Source: Candidatus Thiosymbion sp. (GTDB taxonomy: Bacteria; Pseudomonadota; Gammaproteobacteria; Chromatiales; Chromatiaceae). Taken from it: DNA of 64,000 bases. Where the stretch lies: NCBI GenBank assembly GCA_018435665.1, contig JAHDND010000048.1:1-64000 (forward strand). Direction: 5' to 3'. Each line of letters opens with the position of its first letter. Positions within the stretch are counted from its first letter, which is position 1. The notes under the pieces were generated by a model. It ran no database searches. It was not told where the DNA came from and saw nothing but the letters and a program-made list of their open reading frames with translations. Position numbers and translations under genes: made by a program. Shown in pieces: positions 17,586 to 26,242 of this stretch.

Positions 17586-19087
17586 GCCTGGAGGCCGCCA
17601 AGACTCTGCTCAAGAGTCGCCTGGGCCTGAGCTTCGAGGGCCATTGGGAACACCTCCTCCGGCGTGCCATCGAGCGCCGCCAGGCGGCCACCCGCGCGAC
17701 CGGGGCCAGCGCCCACCTGGACTATTTGGCGCGGCTTGCCCTTGACGCCGAGGAACTGGACGCCCTGACCAGCCTCCTGACCATCAACGAGACCTACTTC
17801 TACCGCGAGCCCGAGCATTTGCGACTGCTCACGGACCACCTGGCGCCGGAACTGCGGCGCAACCGCCCCCCAGGACGGCCAGTGCGCATCCTCTGCGTGG
17901 GTTGCGCCACCGGCGAGGAGCCCTACTCGATCCGCATGGCCCTGCGCGAGCGTTGGGGCGAGCAGTCCGACCGCGATTTCGCCATCAGCGGCGCGGACCT
18001 GGATCGGGAGGCCCTGGCCGCGGCCCGCCGGGGCCATTATCGCCCCCTGGCCTTTCGCGCCCTGGACCCCGCCCTGCGAGCCCGCTGGTTCACCGCCAAC
18101 CCGGAGGGTGACTGGCGGTTGGCGGACAGCATCCGTGGCAGCGTCGAGTTCCTGCAACTGAACCTGCTCGCCACCCCCTATCCCGACGAACTTCAGGGTC
18201 AAGACCTGATCTTTTACCGCAACCTCTCGATTTATTTCGATGCCCCGACCCGGCAACTCGTCATGGCCCGCTTGAGCGATCTGCTGCAACCGGCGGGCTA
18301 TCTGATCCTGGGCGTGGCCGAGACCCTCGCCAATGACTTCGGGTTCCTGACGCTGCGCGAGCAGGGGGGCGTCTGGTTTTTCGCCAAACAGCCCGCCGCC
18401 CCCGCGCCCGGACCCAAAACCACACCGCCCCGCCGGAAGCCTCCGATCCGTGTCCGGCCAGCGGTCGCGGAGGCGGCTGCCCGTTCCCGGATCGGTGACC
18501 GGGAGGCTGGGTCGGGGTCCCGGCTACCCACCAGCCGCACCTCGCCCTCGCTCACGCGGAGCCCGGTCCCGTCGCCGGCCCAGCGTTACCAAGAGGCCCT
18601 GACCCTGACGCAAGCGGAGCGTTATACCGCCGCGCTGGAGATCCTGGCTCCCCTCTGTGCCACGCCCGAGGTGGACCCGGCCCACCTGACCCTGCGGGCC
18701 CAGATCCTGTACGCTCAAGGGGATCTGGACGTGGCCGCGGAGACCGCCCGCCAGGTCCTGGTCGCCGATCCCTGGGCGCTGGAGGCCCTGGTCCTGCTGG
18801 GACGCATCAGCCGTGCCCAGGGGGACCTGGACGCGGCCGTCGAGCACCTGCGCCGCGCTATCTACCAGCAGCCGGACCATTGGCCGGCCCATGGCGAATT
18901 GGCCGAATGCCGGCGGGCCGCCGGCCAGGACGAGGCCGCCCGGCGCGAATACGGCATCGCCCTGCGCCTGCTGGCGGCGGGGCCCGAGGTCCTGGCCCAG
19001 GCCGGGCCCCTGCCGCCGGCCCTGACCTGGATGGACCTGCGCCAACTCTACCAGGCGCGGCTGGCCCGCCTGGGGCACCTGAACTGA
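17582..19087 (+). CDS. CheR-type receptor methyltransferase with C-terminal TPRs (WspC-like)
   Basis: This SAM-dependent glutamate methyltransferase acts on the MCP. The N-terminal CheR domain has INETYFYREPEHLRLL (about 70-85), the SAM site ILCVGCATGEEPYS (about 102-115) and FYRNLSIYFD. A Pro/Arg/Ser-rich linker (about 272-330) leads to tetratricopeptide repeats (about 336-499; ALTLTQAERYTAALEIL, AEAARQV-like helices, AVEHLRRAIYQQP). A CheR-TPR fusion is the architecture of WspC. It has a GTG start overlapping the cheB stop. Confidence 0.93.
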   Translation: MSLEAAKTLLKSRLGLSFEGHWEHLLRRAIERRQAATRATGASAHLDYLARLALDAEELDALTSLLTINETYFYREPEHLRLLTDHLAPELRRNRPPGRPVRILCVGCATGEEPYSIRMALRERWGEQSDRDFAISGADLDREALAAARRGHYRPLAFRALDPALRARWFTANPEGDWRLADSIRGSVEFLQLNLLATPYPDELQGQDLIFYRNLSIYFDAPTRQLVMARLSDLLQPAGYLILGVAETLANDFGFLTLREQGGVWFFAKQPAAPAPGPKTTPPRRKPPIRVRPAVAEAAARSRIGDREAGSGSRLPTSRTSPSLTRSPVPSPAQRYQEALTLTQAERYTAALEILAPLCATPEVDPAHLTLRAQILYAQGDLDVAAETARQVLVADPWALEALVLLGRISRAQGDLDAAVEHLRRAIYQQPDHWPAHGELAECRRAAGQDEAARREYGIALRLLAAGPEVLAQAGPLPPALTWMDLRQLYQARLARLGHLN

Positions 19088-19097
19088 GAGCCGCCTC

Positions 19098-21311
19098 GTG
19101 GCCCTGGACATCGGCAAATTCATCGGTCGCTTCATCGGCGAGGCCCGGGACCACCTGACCCGCCTCGAGGCCGGGCTCGCGGCCCTGGAAACCCAGCCCG
19201 ACGACGCCGAGGCCATCAATGCCCTCTTTCGCTCCGCCCACACCATCAAGGGCTCGGCGCGGATGATCAAGCTGTCGGGCATCAGCACCAACGCCCACCG
19301 CCTGGAGGATCTGCTGGGGGCCCTGCGCGCCGGTACCCGGCGCCCGGACGCCGCCAATCTGGGCCTGCTGCTCCGCGGGGTGGATGCCATCGCCGCCCAG
19401 CTCGACCAGGTCGAGGCCAGCGGCGGGGACCCGCCTGCCGACGTGGCCCTTTGCCAGGCCCTGGCCCAGGCCGCGGGCCTGGAGGAGCCCCCCGCCACAG
19501 CCGCGGCGGGGTCCCTGGCGGCCGTCGTCCCCGCGACCCGCCCGACGCCCGCCACTGCGGAAACCCTCGCCCGCCCCCCAGCGCCCTCACCGACACCCGC
19601 TTCCCCGACGGTCAGCTACCGCGCCCCGGACAGCGTCCGGGTCCCCCTGGCCAAGCTGGATGAACTGGTGCGGCTGATCGGGGAGGTCCTCTCGGTCCAG
19701 GCCCGGCTGCGTCAGCGCCTGCTGGAGGCCCAGGCGCTGGACCGGTCCGCCCAGACCACCCGCGATCGGAGCGCCCTGGGCGGGGACCCCGACCTCAGCG
19801 CCGCCCTCCACCGCTTTGTCCGGGACCTGCGGGACACGGTCCAGGCCCAGGAACTGCTGACCGCCGGCCTCGGCGAGCGCGCCCTGGTGATGCGCATGTT
19901 GCCCCTGTCCACGGTCTTCGACCCCAGCGCGCGGATGGTGCGCGAGCTGGCGCGGGCGGCGGGCAAGGAGGTGCGGTGCGAGGTCCAGGGCGGCGAGATC
20001 GAACTGGATCGCCAGATCATCGAGCGCCTCGGAGACGCGCTGGTCCATCTGGTCCGCAATGCCGTGGACCACGGCCTGGACGGGCCGGAGGAGCGGCGGG
20101 CGGCCGGCAAGCCCCAGGTTGGTCGGGTAAGCCTGAGCGCCCGCCATGCCGGTGGCGGGGTGGTGGTGGAGGTGAGTGACGATGGGCGGGGCCTGAACCG
20201 GGAACGACTGATCGCCAGGGCCATCCACAAGGGCCTGCTCGACCCCGCCCGGGCCGCGACCCTGACCGACGAGGAGGTCTGGGAACTCATTTACGAACCC
20301 GGTCTCAGCACCAGCGACATCATCACCGACCTGTCCGGACGGGGGGTCGGCATGGACGTGATCCGCCGCACCGTCATCGACGAGCTGCACGGCGCCCTGT
20401 CCCTGGTCAGCCGTCCGGGCGAGGGCAGCCGCTTCACCTTCAATCTGCCCCTGTCACTGGCCCAGATGCGGGTCCTCCTCTTCACCAGCGGCGGGCACCG
20501 TTTTGGCCTCGCCACCCAGCACGTGATCGAGCTGATCCGGGTCACCCCCGGGGAGACCATCCGCGTCGCCGAGCGTCCGGCGGTGGTGGTGCGCAACGAA
20601 TTCATCCCCCTGGTCCCGCTGGCGGAACTGCTGGGCCTGAGTGCCCAGCGGCCAGGGCCCCGGGACAAGGGGGTACGGCTGGCGGTGATCATCGGCGTGC
20701 GCCAGGCCAAGCTGGGCCTGATGATCGACGGCCTGGTGGATGCACGGGACATGGTCATCAAGAGCCTGCCCTCCCAGATGCGGAGCTGCGGTCTGGTGAG
20801 CGGTATTGTGGTCACCGGCGATCAGGCCCTGGTCAGCGTACTCCAGGCCCCGGGCCTCATGGATCTGGCCCGGCGTTACCGGGGCGAGGCCATGACCCGG
20901 AGCGCGGCGCAGGCTCCGGGGGCGACGCCCCGTGGCGAGCCCTGGCGGGTCCTGGTGGTGGATGATTCCCTCAATACCCGCGAGATCGTCAAGGAGGTGC
21001 TGGAGGCTTACGGCTACCGGGTCACCACCGCCGAGGACGGCCTGGATGGTTGGCAAAAAGCCTTGGGTGGTCGCTACAATGCGATCCTGACCGATGTGGA
21101 GATGCCGGGGCTGGACGGCTTCTCCCTCACCGCCCGATTGCGTGCCCATGCCCAATACCAGAGCACGCCCATCATCATCATCACCTCCCGCGAGCGGGAG
21201 GAAGACAAGCGCCGGGGCGTCCAGGTCGGCGCCGATGCCTACATCGTCAAGGGTGACTTCGACCAGTCCAGTCTGCTCGATACCCTGCACACCCTCTTGG
21301 GAGACCCATGA
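19098..21311 (+). CDS. CheA-type hybrid histidine kinase with C-terminal receiver (WspE-like)
   Basis: This is the central kinase of the system. The Hpt domain (1-105) has the phospho-accepting His48 in SAHTIKGSARM. A Pro-rich linker (about 130-170), a dimerisation segment (about 175-260) and an ATPase domain follow; the N box is RNAVDHGLDGPEER, G1 is VSDDGRGLN and G2 is GRGVGMDVI. A CheW-like regulatory domain (about 455-590) and a receiver (about 612-737) complete it, with VLVVDDS, acceptor Asp in LTDVEMPG and Lys in YIVKGD. No P2 domain is visible. A CheA-REC fusion with a single Hpt is the WspE layout. It has a GTG start 10 nt after cheR. Confidence 0.94.
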   Translation: MALDIGKFIGRFIGEARDHLTRLEAGLAALETQPDDAEAINALFRSAHTIKGSARMIKLSGISTNAHRLEDLLGALRAGTRRPDAANLGLLLRGVDAIAAQLDQVEASGGDPPADVALCQALAQAAGLEEPPATAAAGSLAAVVPATRPTPATAETLARPPAPSPTPASPTVSYRAPDSVRVPLAKLDELVRLIGEVLSVQARLRQRLLEAQALDRSAQTTRDRSALGGDPDLSAALHRFVRDLRDTVQAQELLTAGLGERALVMRMLPLSTVFDPSARMVRELARAAGKEVRCEVQGGEIELDRQIIERLGDALVHLVRNAVDHGLDGPEERRAAGKPQVGRVSLSARHAGGGVVVEVSDDGRGLNRERLIARAIHKGLLDPARAATLTDEEVWELIYEPGLSTSDIITDLSGRGVGMDVIRRTVIDELHGALSLVSRPGEGSRFTFNLPLSLAQMRVLLFTSGGHRFGLATQHVIELIRVTPGETIRVAERPAVVVRNEFIPLVPLAELLGLSAQRPGPRDKGVRLAVIIGVRQAKLGLMIDGLVDARDMVIKSLPSQMRSCGLVSGIVVTGDQALVSVLQAPGLMDLARRYRGEAMTRSAAQAPGATPRGEPWRVLVVDDSLNTREIVKEVLEAYGYRVTTAEDGLDGWQKALGGRYNAILTDVEMPGLDGFSLTARLRAHAQYQSTPIIIITSREREEDKRRGVQVGADAYIVKGDFDQSSLLDTLHTLLGDP

Positions 21312-21700
21312 AGATCCTGATCGTCGATGATGACCCCTTGGCGGGGGAGCTGGTCGGTGCCCTGCTGGAGGACTTCGGCCATGAGTGCCAACTGGCGGAG
21401 AACGGCATCGCGGCCCTGGAGTGCCTGGGGCCCGAGGCGGGGATCGAGCTGGTGATCTCGGACCTCAACATGCCCTTGGTGAGCGGGCTGGAGCTCTTCC
21501 AGGAACTGCGCGAGCAGGGCCAGGAGGTGGCCTTCATCCTGCTAACCGGGGATGACCCCGAGTCCCTCTGGGCCCAAACCCCGGGGCTCTCCGGGGTGCT
21601 GCGCAAGGATGGCGATCTGGAAGAGACCCTCCCGGCCCTGGTGGCATCGCTGGGGGGGGGGCTGATCAGCGGGGCTGACGAACACCGGCCATTCCCTTAA
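21308..21700 (+). CDS. Single-domain response regulator (CheY-like)
   Basis: This 130-aa stand-alone receiver has the acidic cluster in ILIVDDDPLAG, acceptor Asp in ISDLNMPLVSG, Thr in ILLTGDD and Lys in VLRKDG. It has no output domain, so it may act as a phosphate sink, a carrier towards the Hpt domain of the next protein, or a binding effector. Its ATG overlaps the stop of the hybrid kinase (ATGA). A free receiver is not part of the canonical Wsp operon. Confidence 0.92.
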   Translation: MKILIVDDDPLAGELVGALLEDFGHECQLAENGIAALECLGPEAGIELVISDLNMPLVSGLELFQELREQGQEVAFILLTGDDPESLWAQTPGLSGVLRKDGDLEETLPALVASLGGGLISGADEHRPFP

Positions 21701-21723
21701 AAATAATAACGGTACAAAGGCTT

Positions 21724-23520
21724 ATGGCGACACCACCCTCCGAGGGCTTCCAGGCGCGCAAGGCGCGGCTGCGGGAGGCATTCCGTGCCCAGTTGCCCAT
21801 GCGGCTGGCGGAAGCGCGGGAGCGCCTGGCGACGATCCAGCCCGGCGAGGCCGGTCGCGAGGGTCTGGCACGCCTGGAACTGCTCTTGCACACGCTCAAG
21901 GGCAGTAGCGGCTCCTTTGGTCTGCTCGGGACCAGCGAGGCGGTGCGGGAGGTCGATGATATGGTCAAGACGGCCCTGGCCACCCCGGATCCAGTGACAC
22001 CAGACCTTCTCATGACCCTGCAGGCCTTGCTGGACCGGCTGGCCCAGACGGACCTGGAGCCGGCGGGCGGCGGCCCCGGGGACCGCCTCGGCTTCGAGCC
22101 CATGCCCGCGGCCCCGCCCAAACCCGAGCCCGGGATAGCCGCGGCCCTCATCACCCTAGACACTGACCCCACCGCCAATCCCCGCGGTGAGCGTCCCATC
22201 CTGCTGTGCGACGACGACGGCGACCTGGCCAAGCAGCTGTGCACCCAACTGGCCTGCTTCGGTTACCAGGTCACGGCCATCAACAGCCTTGCGGACCTGC
22301 CGGCGGTAGTGGCGGTAGACCCGCCCGCCACGGTCATCATGGACGTCATGTTTCCGGAGGGTGACGACGCCGGGCCCAAGACCCTGGCCTCCCTCGTGAC
22401 CGCGACCGGGCGCCGCATCCCGAGCATCTACATCTCCAGTCGCGATGACTTCCAGGCCCGGCTGCAGGCCGTCAAGGCCGGTGGCAGCGCCTACTGCACC
22501 AAACCGGTCAAGACCACCGAGATCGTGGAATTCCTGGATGCCCTGACCAACCGGGAGTCCCCGCTGCCCATTCATGTCCTGGTGGTCGATGACGACCCCG
22601 AACTCGCCGCCCTCCACGCCCTCATCCTGGAGGAGGCTGGCATGATCACGGTGGTCGCGACCAACCCCGCCCAGGTCCCGCACCTGCTCAAGGGCTTCAA
22701 CGCCGACCTGGTGCTGATGGACCTCTACATGCCGGAATGTTCAGGCCCGGAGCTGGCCCAGGTTCTGCGCCAGATGCCCGGCCATGTGAGTCTGCCCATC
22801 ATTTATGTCTCTTCGGAGACGGATCATGAGCGCCAGATCAAGGCCCTGGAGGTGGGTGCCGACGGCTTTCTCGTCAAACCGGTGGACCCCCGGCGTTTGA
22901 TCGCGGAGGTCACCCTGCGGGCGGAGCGGATGCGCATCCTGCATGCCCTCATGGTGCGCGACGGCCTGACCGGGCTCTTCAACCACAACGCCATCATGCA
23001 GTTCCTGGAACTGAAGGTAGCCAACGCCCGCCGTGAACAGGGTACCTTCTGCTACGCCATGATCGACGTGGATCACTTCAAGCGGGTCAACGATACCCAT
23101 GGCCACCCGGCGGGTGACCAAGTCCTGATGGCCCTCAGCCGGGGCCTGCGCCTGCGTCTGCGTGAGTGCGACGTGGTGGGACGCTATGGGGGGGAGGAGT
23201 TCGCGGTGATTCTGTCCGGGGTCGGCGAGGCCCCGGCCAAGATGGTCCTGGATCAGCTCCGCCGCGGCTTTGCCGAGGTCATCTTCTATGCCGGCGAGGA
23301 GACCTTCACTTGCACCTTCAGCGCCGGAATAGCCAGCTTCCCGCGCTTCCCCACCCCTGAGGCCATGCTGGAAGCCGCGGACCTGGCCCTCTACCGGGCC
23401 AAGGGTGGGGGTCGCGATCGGGTAGAGATCGCGACCGCCGTCAGCACTGACTCCAGATCCACCCCGGAGCCGTCCGCGGTCACGACCCCGCGCGGTGGCC
23501 AGTTCGGCCATGGTCACTGA
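21724..23520 (+). CDS. Hpt-REC-REC-GGDEF diguanylate cyclase (WspR-like output)
   Basis: This is the likely output of the operon, making c-di-GMP from GTP. Domains are: Hpt (about 15-110; His56 in LLHTLKGSSGSF); REC1 (about 158-280; DDD, acceptor Asp in IMDVMFPEG, Lys in CTKPVK); REC2 (about 283-405; VVDDDPE, acceptor Asp in LMDLYMPE, Lys in LVKPVD); and GGDEF (about 415-570). The active-site motif is GGEEF, and RECD five residues before it is an intact inhibitory I-site RxxD. Canonical WspR is only REC-GGDEF, so this protein is enlarged by an Hpt and a second receiver. Its stop overlaps the cheW start. Confidence 0.93.
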   Translation: MATPPSEGFQARKARLREAFRAQLPMRLAEARERLATIQPGEAGREGLARLELLLHTLKGSSGSFGLLGTSEAVREVDDMVKTALATPDPVTPDLLMTLQALLDRLAQTDLEPAGGGPGDRLGFEPMPAAPPKPEPGIAAALITLDTDPTANPRGERPILLCDDDGDLAKQLCTQLACFGYQVTAINSLADLPAVVAVDPPATVIMDVMFPEGDDAGPKTLASLVTATGRRIPSIYISSRDDFQARLQAVKAGGSAYCTKPVKTTEIVEFLDALTNRESPLPIHVLVVDDDPELAALHALILEEAGMITVVATNPAQVPHLLKGFNADLVLMDLYMPECSGPELAQVLRQMPGHVSLPIIYVSSETDHERQIKALEVGADGFLVKPVDPRRLIAEVTLRAERMRILHALMVRDGLTGLFNHNAIMQFLELKVANARREQGTFCYAMIDVDHFKRVNDTHGHPAGDQVLMALSRGLRLRLRECDVVGRYGGEEFAVILSGVGEAPAKMVLDQLRRGFAEVIFYAGEETFTCTFSAGIASFPRFPTPEAMLEAADLALYRAKGGGRDRVEIATAVSTDSRSTPEPSAVTTPRGGQFGHGH

Positions 23521-24082
23521 GCCCGAGGCGGGTCCGGTCACCGGGCCAGGGACCGCGCCGCCCCGGCCCGATCCGGGCGATGAGCTGGGGGTAATCCTGT
23601 CCCAACGCCGGGAGGGGCGCCAGGAGATCGTGAACGTGGACGCGGCCACTATCCAACTGGTGATCTTCGTCATCGGCGACCAGCAATTCGCCCTGCCGGG
23701 GGCCCAGGTGGCGGAGATCCTGCCGCTTGCGCCCATCTTTCCGGTTCCAGGTTGCCCGCCCGCCGTGGAGGGGGTCATGGACGTGCGGGGCAATATCCGC
23801 TCGGTCCTACGTTTGGGTGACCTGCTGGGGGCGGCCCACCACCCCCTCGCCCGCCATGCCGCCATCCTGCTTGGACGTGTGGGTGACCAGGAGAGCGGAC
23901 TGCGGGTCGATCGCGTCGTGGACGTGACCCCGGTGATCCTGGAGAGCCTGATTCCCCCGCCGGATCAGTTGCCACCACCCCTCGCGGGACTGGTGACAGG
24001 GGTCTTCCAACGGCCGGAAGGCCCCGTCCTGGTGCTGGACATGGAGCGCATCTTTCAGGCCTGGCAGGACGGGCGCCTATGA
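23510..24082 (+). CDS. CheW-type coupling protein
   Basis: This adaptor joins the MCP to the CheA hybrid. After a Pro/Gly-rich N-terminal tail (about 1-45), the CheW fold shows LVIFVIGDQQFALPGAQVAE, then PPAVEGVMDVRGNIRSVLRL with the typical GxxxxRGxxxxVLDL-like signature, and LVTGVFQRPEGPVLVLDM. The start at ATG 23510 overlaps the cyclase gene end by 11 nt. The 190-aa length is normal. It would correspond to WspB or WspD. Confidence 0.88.
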   Translation: MVTEPEAGPVTGPGTAPPRPDPGDELGVILSQRREGRQEIVNVDAATIQLVIFVIGDQQFALPGAQVAEILPLAPIFPVPGCPPAVEGVMDVRGNIRSVLRLGDLLGAAHHPLARHAAILLGRVGDQESGLRVDRVVDVTPVILESLIPPPDQLPPPLAGLVTGVFQRPEGPVLVLDMERIFQAWQDGRL

Positions 24083-24591
24083 AGGCCCCAGGGGCGCCCG
24101 CTACCCCGGCGGCGTCCCGGGAGGTCAGCGCGGCCGTCGGGACCGCCTCGGGTCTGGATCTGGTGCTGTTCCACTGGGGGCCCTGGCAGCTCGCCGTCCC
24201 CGCCAGCCAGGTAACGGGGCTGGGGCCGGATACCGACCCCGAGGCACCCACGGTGGGCGATCTCCTCGAGCTGCCCGCCGCGACCTCGGACGGGGGCCCG
24301 AACCCTCCCTCCTTGTCCCGCATCCGCCGCCTGGGCCTGCGAAGGCCAGGCCCCGGGTTGGGACTGCGCGTCCAGGAACCCCTGCGCCGGGTCCGGCTGG
24401 ATGCCATGGCCATCCAGCCCCTGCCGCCCCTGATCGCGGCCCGCCTGCGCCTGCCGCTGGTGCGGGCCCTGGCCAACCTCGGGGACCCGGCGGGGGCCAT
24501 CATCCTGATTCTTGACTTCAGAGGCTGTGAAAAGACCTCTTTCATCCCGGGATTCGCGACTCCTCCCGCGCGGGATCAATCCAGCCCCTGA
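24079..24591 (+). CDS. Degenerate second CheW-like protein
   Basis: This 170-aa protein is coupled to the upstream cheW by an ATGA overlap. The first strands (LDLVLFHWGPWQLAVPASQV) and the end (LGDPAGAIILILDF) follow the CheW pattern. The central signature (VxGxxNxRGxxxxVxDL) is absent, and a Pro/Arg-rich stretch occupies the middle. Two CheW proteins (WspB and WspD) are normal in Wsp operons, so this may be the diverged second one. Its position and coupling are clear; the fold call is tentative. Confidence 0.6.
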   Translation: MKAPGAPATPAASREVSAAVGTASGLDLVLFHWGPWQLAVPASQVTGLGPDTDPEAPTVGDLLELPAATSDGGPNPPSLSRIRRLGLRRPGPGLGLRVQEPLRRVRLDAMAIQPLPPLIAARLRLPLVRALANLGDPAGAIILILDFRGCEKTSFIPGFATPPARDQSSP

Positions 24592-24601
24592 AGGTGCTCA
24601 A

Positions 24602-25549
24602 ATGCCCACCGATTTCTCCCAGACCCTGGTCATCGGCATCTCGGCCACGGCCTTGTTCGATCTGCGCGAAGCGGATCGGATCTTCCAGGAGCATCAGTCC
24701 TCCGACCCGACCACCGCCATCCGCCTCTATCGCGACTACATGTTGCAGCGGGAAAACGAGCCCCTGGCACCGGGTACCGGCATGCCCCTCGTGGTCGCCC
24801 TGCTGGATTTGAATCGCCATACCCCCGCGGGGGAGCCGGCCCTGGTGGAGGTGGTGGTCATGTCGCGCAACAGCCCCGAAACGGGCATCCGGGTGCTGAA
24901 TCACATCCGGCGGCTCAACCTGGGGATCAGCCGCCACGCCTTCACCGGCGGGGAATCGGTGGTCGACTACCTCGACGCCTTCGATGTCGACCTGTTCCTG
25001 ACCACCAACGTCGAGGATGCCCAGCGGGTCATCGACAGCGGCCAGTGTCCCGCCGCCATCGTCAAACCCCCGCCCCAGGAGCCCCGGGACCTGCCCCAGG
25101 GTCAGGTGCGGATTGCCTTCGATGGTGACGCCGTCCTCTTCGACGAAGCCAGCGAGCTGGTCTTCAAGGCCGAAGGCCTCGACGCCTTTCATCGTACCGA
25201 GAACGACCGGCAGGATATCCCCATGGGCGAGGGCCCCTATGCCACGCTGTTGCGCAAACTGGCCCTGCTCCAGGACCGGCTTCCGGAGACCGTGGAATTA
25301 TCCCCGGTCAGGATCGCGATCGTCACCGCCCGCGGCGCCCCCGCGGAGATGCGGGTCATCAAGACCTTGCGCCATTGGGGCGTTTACGTCGACGAACTCT
25401 TCTTCCTGGGCGGCATGGAGAAGGCCAAGATCCTGAAGGCCTTTCGCCCGCATATCTTTTTCGACGATCAGGACCTGCATCTGCAAGACATATCCACCGC
25501 CTATCCGGCGGGGAAGGTGCCTTACAAATCTTCCTCCCGCTTGAGCTAA
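24602..25549 (+). CDS. 5'-nucleotidase of the PF06189 type
   Basis: This 315-aa cytosolic protein resembles the bacterial homologues of cytosolic 5'-nucleotidase I, which dephosphorylate nucleoside monophosphates. Landmarks are LVIGISATALFDLREAD (about residues 9-25, with the SxTALFD block), VVMSRNSPETGIRVLNHI, RHAFTGGE, VRIAFDGDAVLFDE (acidic cluster), VTARGAPAEMRVIKTLR, and HIFFDDQDLHL near the end. The ATG at 24602 was chosen because the frame upstream is only a shadow of the CheW-like gene. It lies directly after the chemosensory operon (10 nt), so it may be co-transcribed, though no functional link is obvious. Confidence 0.85.
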   Translation: MPTDFSQTLVIGISATALFDLREADRIFQEHQSSDPTTAIRLYRDYMLQRENEPLAPGTGMPLVVALLDLNRHTPAGEPALVEVVVMSRNSPETGIRVLNHIRRLNLGISRHAFTGGESVVDYLDAFDVDLFLTTNVEDAQRVIDSGQCPAAIVKPPPQEPRDLPQGQVRIAFDGDAVLFDEASELVFKAEGLDAFHRTENDRQDIPMGEGPYATLLRKLALLQDRLPETVELSPVRIAIVTARGAPAEMRVIKTLRHWGVYVDELFFLGGMEKAKILKAFRPHIFFDDQDLHLQDISTAYPAGKVPYKSSSRLS

Positions 25550-25661
25550 AGGCCTCAGCACGGGTGTTCCATGCAGGCCTTCCCGCCCCCCCGCGCAGGG
25601 CGGGCATCTGCCACAGGCCCAGTTTGCCCGGCGGCAACTACCCCAGGTGAGGGATTACCCC

Positions 25662-25979
25662 TCAATACCCCTGAAAGAGAAAGTCCAAGGCCGCGGTGAT
25701 CTGCGTTTGCGCGGTGGCCAGTGAGGTAACCGGCGACTTCAAGGCACGTTTTGGTATCGCACCCATCTTGGGGGTTTCCAGCAAAAAGTCTTGGCCGTTG
25801 ATGGTCAATACGGGCGTGAGTCGAGTCGGTAGCTTGACCCGCGGAAAGTACGCCAGGCTGCGCAGCGGAATCACCATTCGGCTGTCCAGGCCGTCGAGCA
25901 GATCGCTCTGCACATCGAGCAAAAACGGCGTGGTCGCGGCGTGGCTGCCCGGGTTGGCGTAGACGTCAAAGCGCGCCAT
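25662..25979 (-). CDS. ccdB: CcdB-family toxin
   Basis: This 105-aa protein resembles CcdB, the DNA gyrase poison: it starts MARFDVYANPG, has FLLDVQSDLLDGLDSRMVIPL (the conserved DVQSDxxD and RMVIPL blocks), then LTPVLTINGQDFLLET, and ends with ALDFLFQGY, as CcdB ends with a LxFLxxGI-like tail. Its ATG overlaps the antitoxin stop (TGATG). It kills or arrests cells when freed from CcdA. Base composition is less GC-rich than the neighbours, which fits acquisition. Whether it is active is unknown. Confidence 0.88.
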   Translation of the reverse strand: MARFDVYANPGSHAATTPFLLDVQSDLLDGLDSRMVIPLRSLAYFPRVKLPTRLTPVLTINGQDFLLETPKMGAIPKRALKSPVTSLATAQTQITAALDFLFQGY

Positions 25980-26242
25980 CAGAAGCTTCTCCACTCATCG
26001 AGTGGCAGGCCCTCGGTTTCGAGGGTGGCGTTATAAGCCGCCACGAAATCGGCGTGTTCCTCGCGCCACCGGCGCTCCTGCTCGCGGTGGACAACTTCGC
26101 GGAGATAGGTGTCGCAGACCTGCGAAAGATTGATGTCGAGCTGCCTGGCGGCATCCAGCACATCGATGCTCAGGCTCAGATTGGTGGCACGCTTACCCGA
26201 TGAGCCAACTCGGGCGCGTGGAGCGGGCGGGGCAGTGGGCAT
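25979..26242 (-). CDS. ccdA: CcdA-family antitoxin
   Basis: This 87-aa partner of the CcdB toxin has an N-terminal ribbon-helix-helix DNA-binding segment (KRATNLSLSIDVLDAARQL, then NLSQVCDTYLREVV). Its acidic/aromatic C-terminus (EEHADFVAAYNATLETEGL, then LDEWRSF) is the CcdA signature that wraps CcdB. The start is MPT at 26242, where GGAG lies 6 nt upstream; ATGs at 26248, 26254 and 26311 are also in frame. CcdA normally autorepresses the operon. Confidence 0.87.
   Translation of the reverse strand: MPTAPPAPRARVGSSGKRATNLSLSIDVLDAARQLDINLSQVCDTYLREVVHREQERRWREEHADFVAAYNATLETEGLPLDEWRSF

Noticed and set aside
21308-21700. CheZ-like phosphatase or CheD in the chemosensory operon
   Set aside because: I looked for both; the small gene here is a plain receiver and no other small gene fits.
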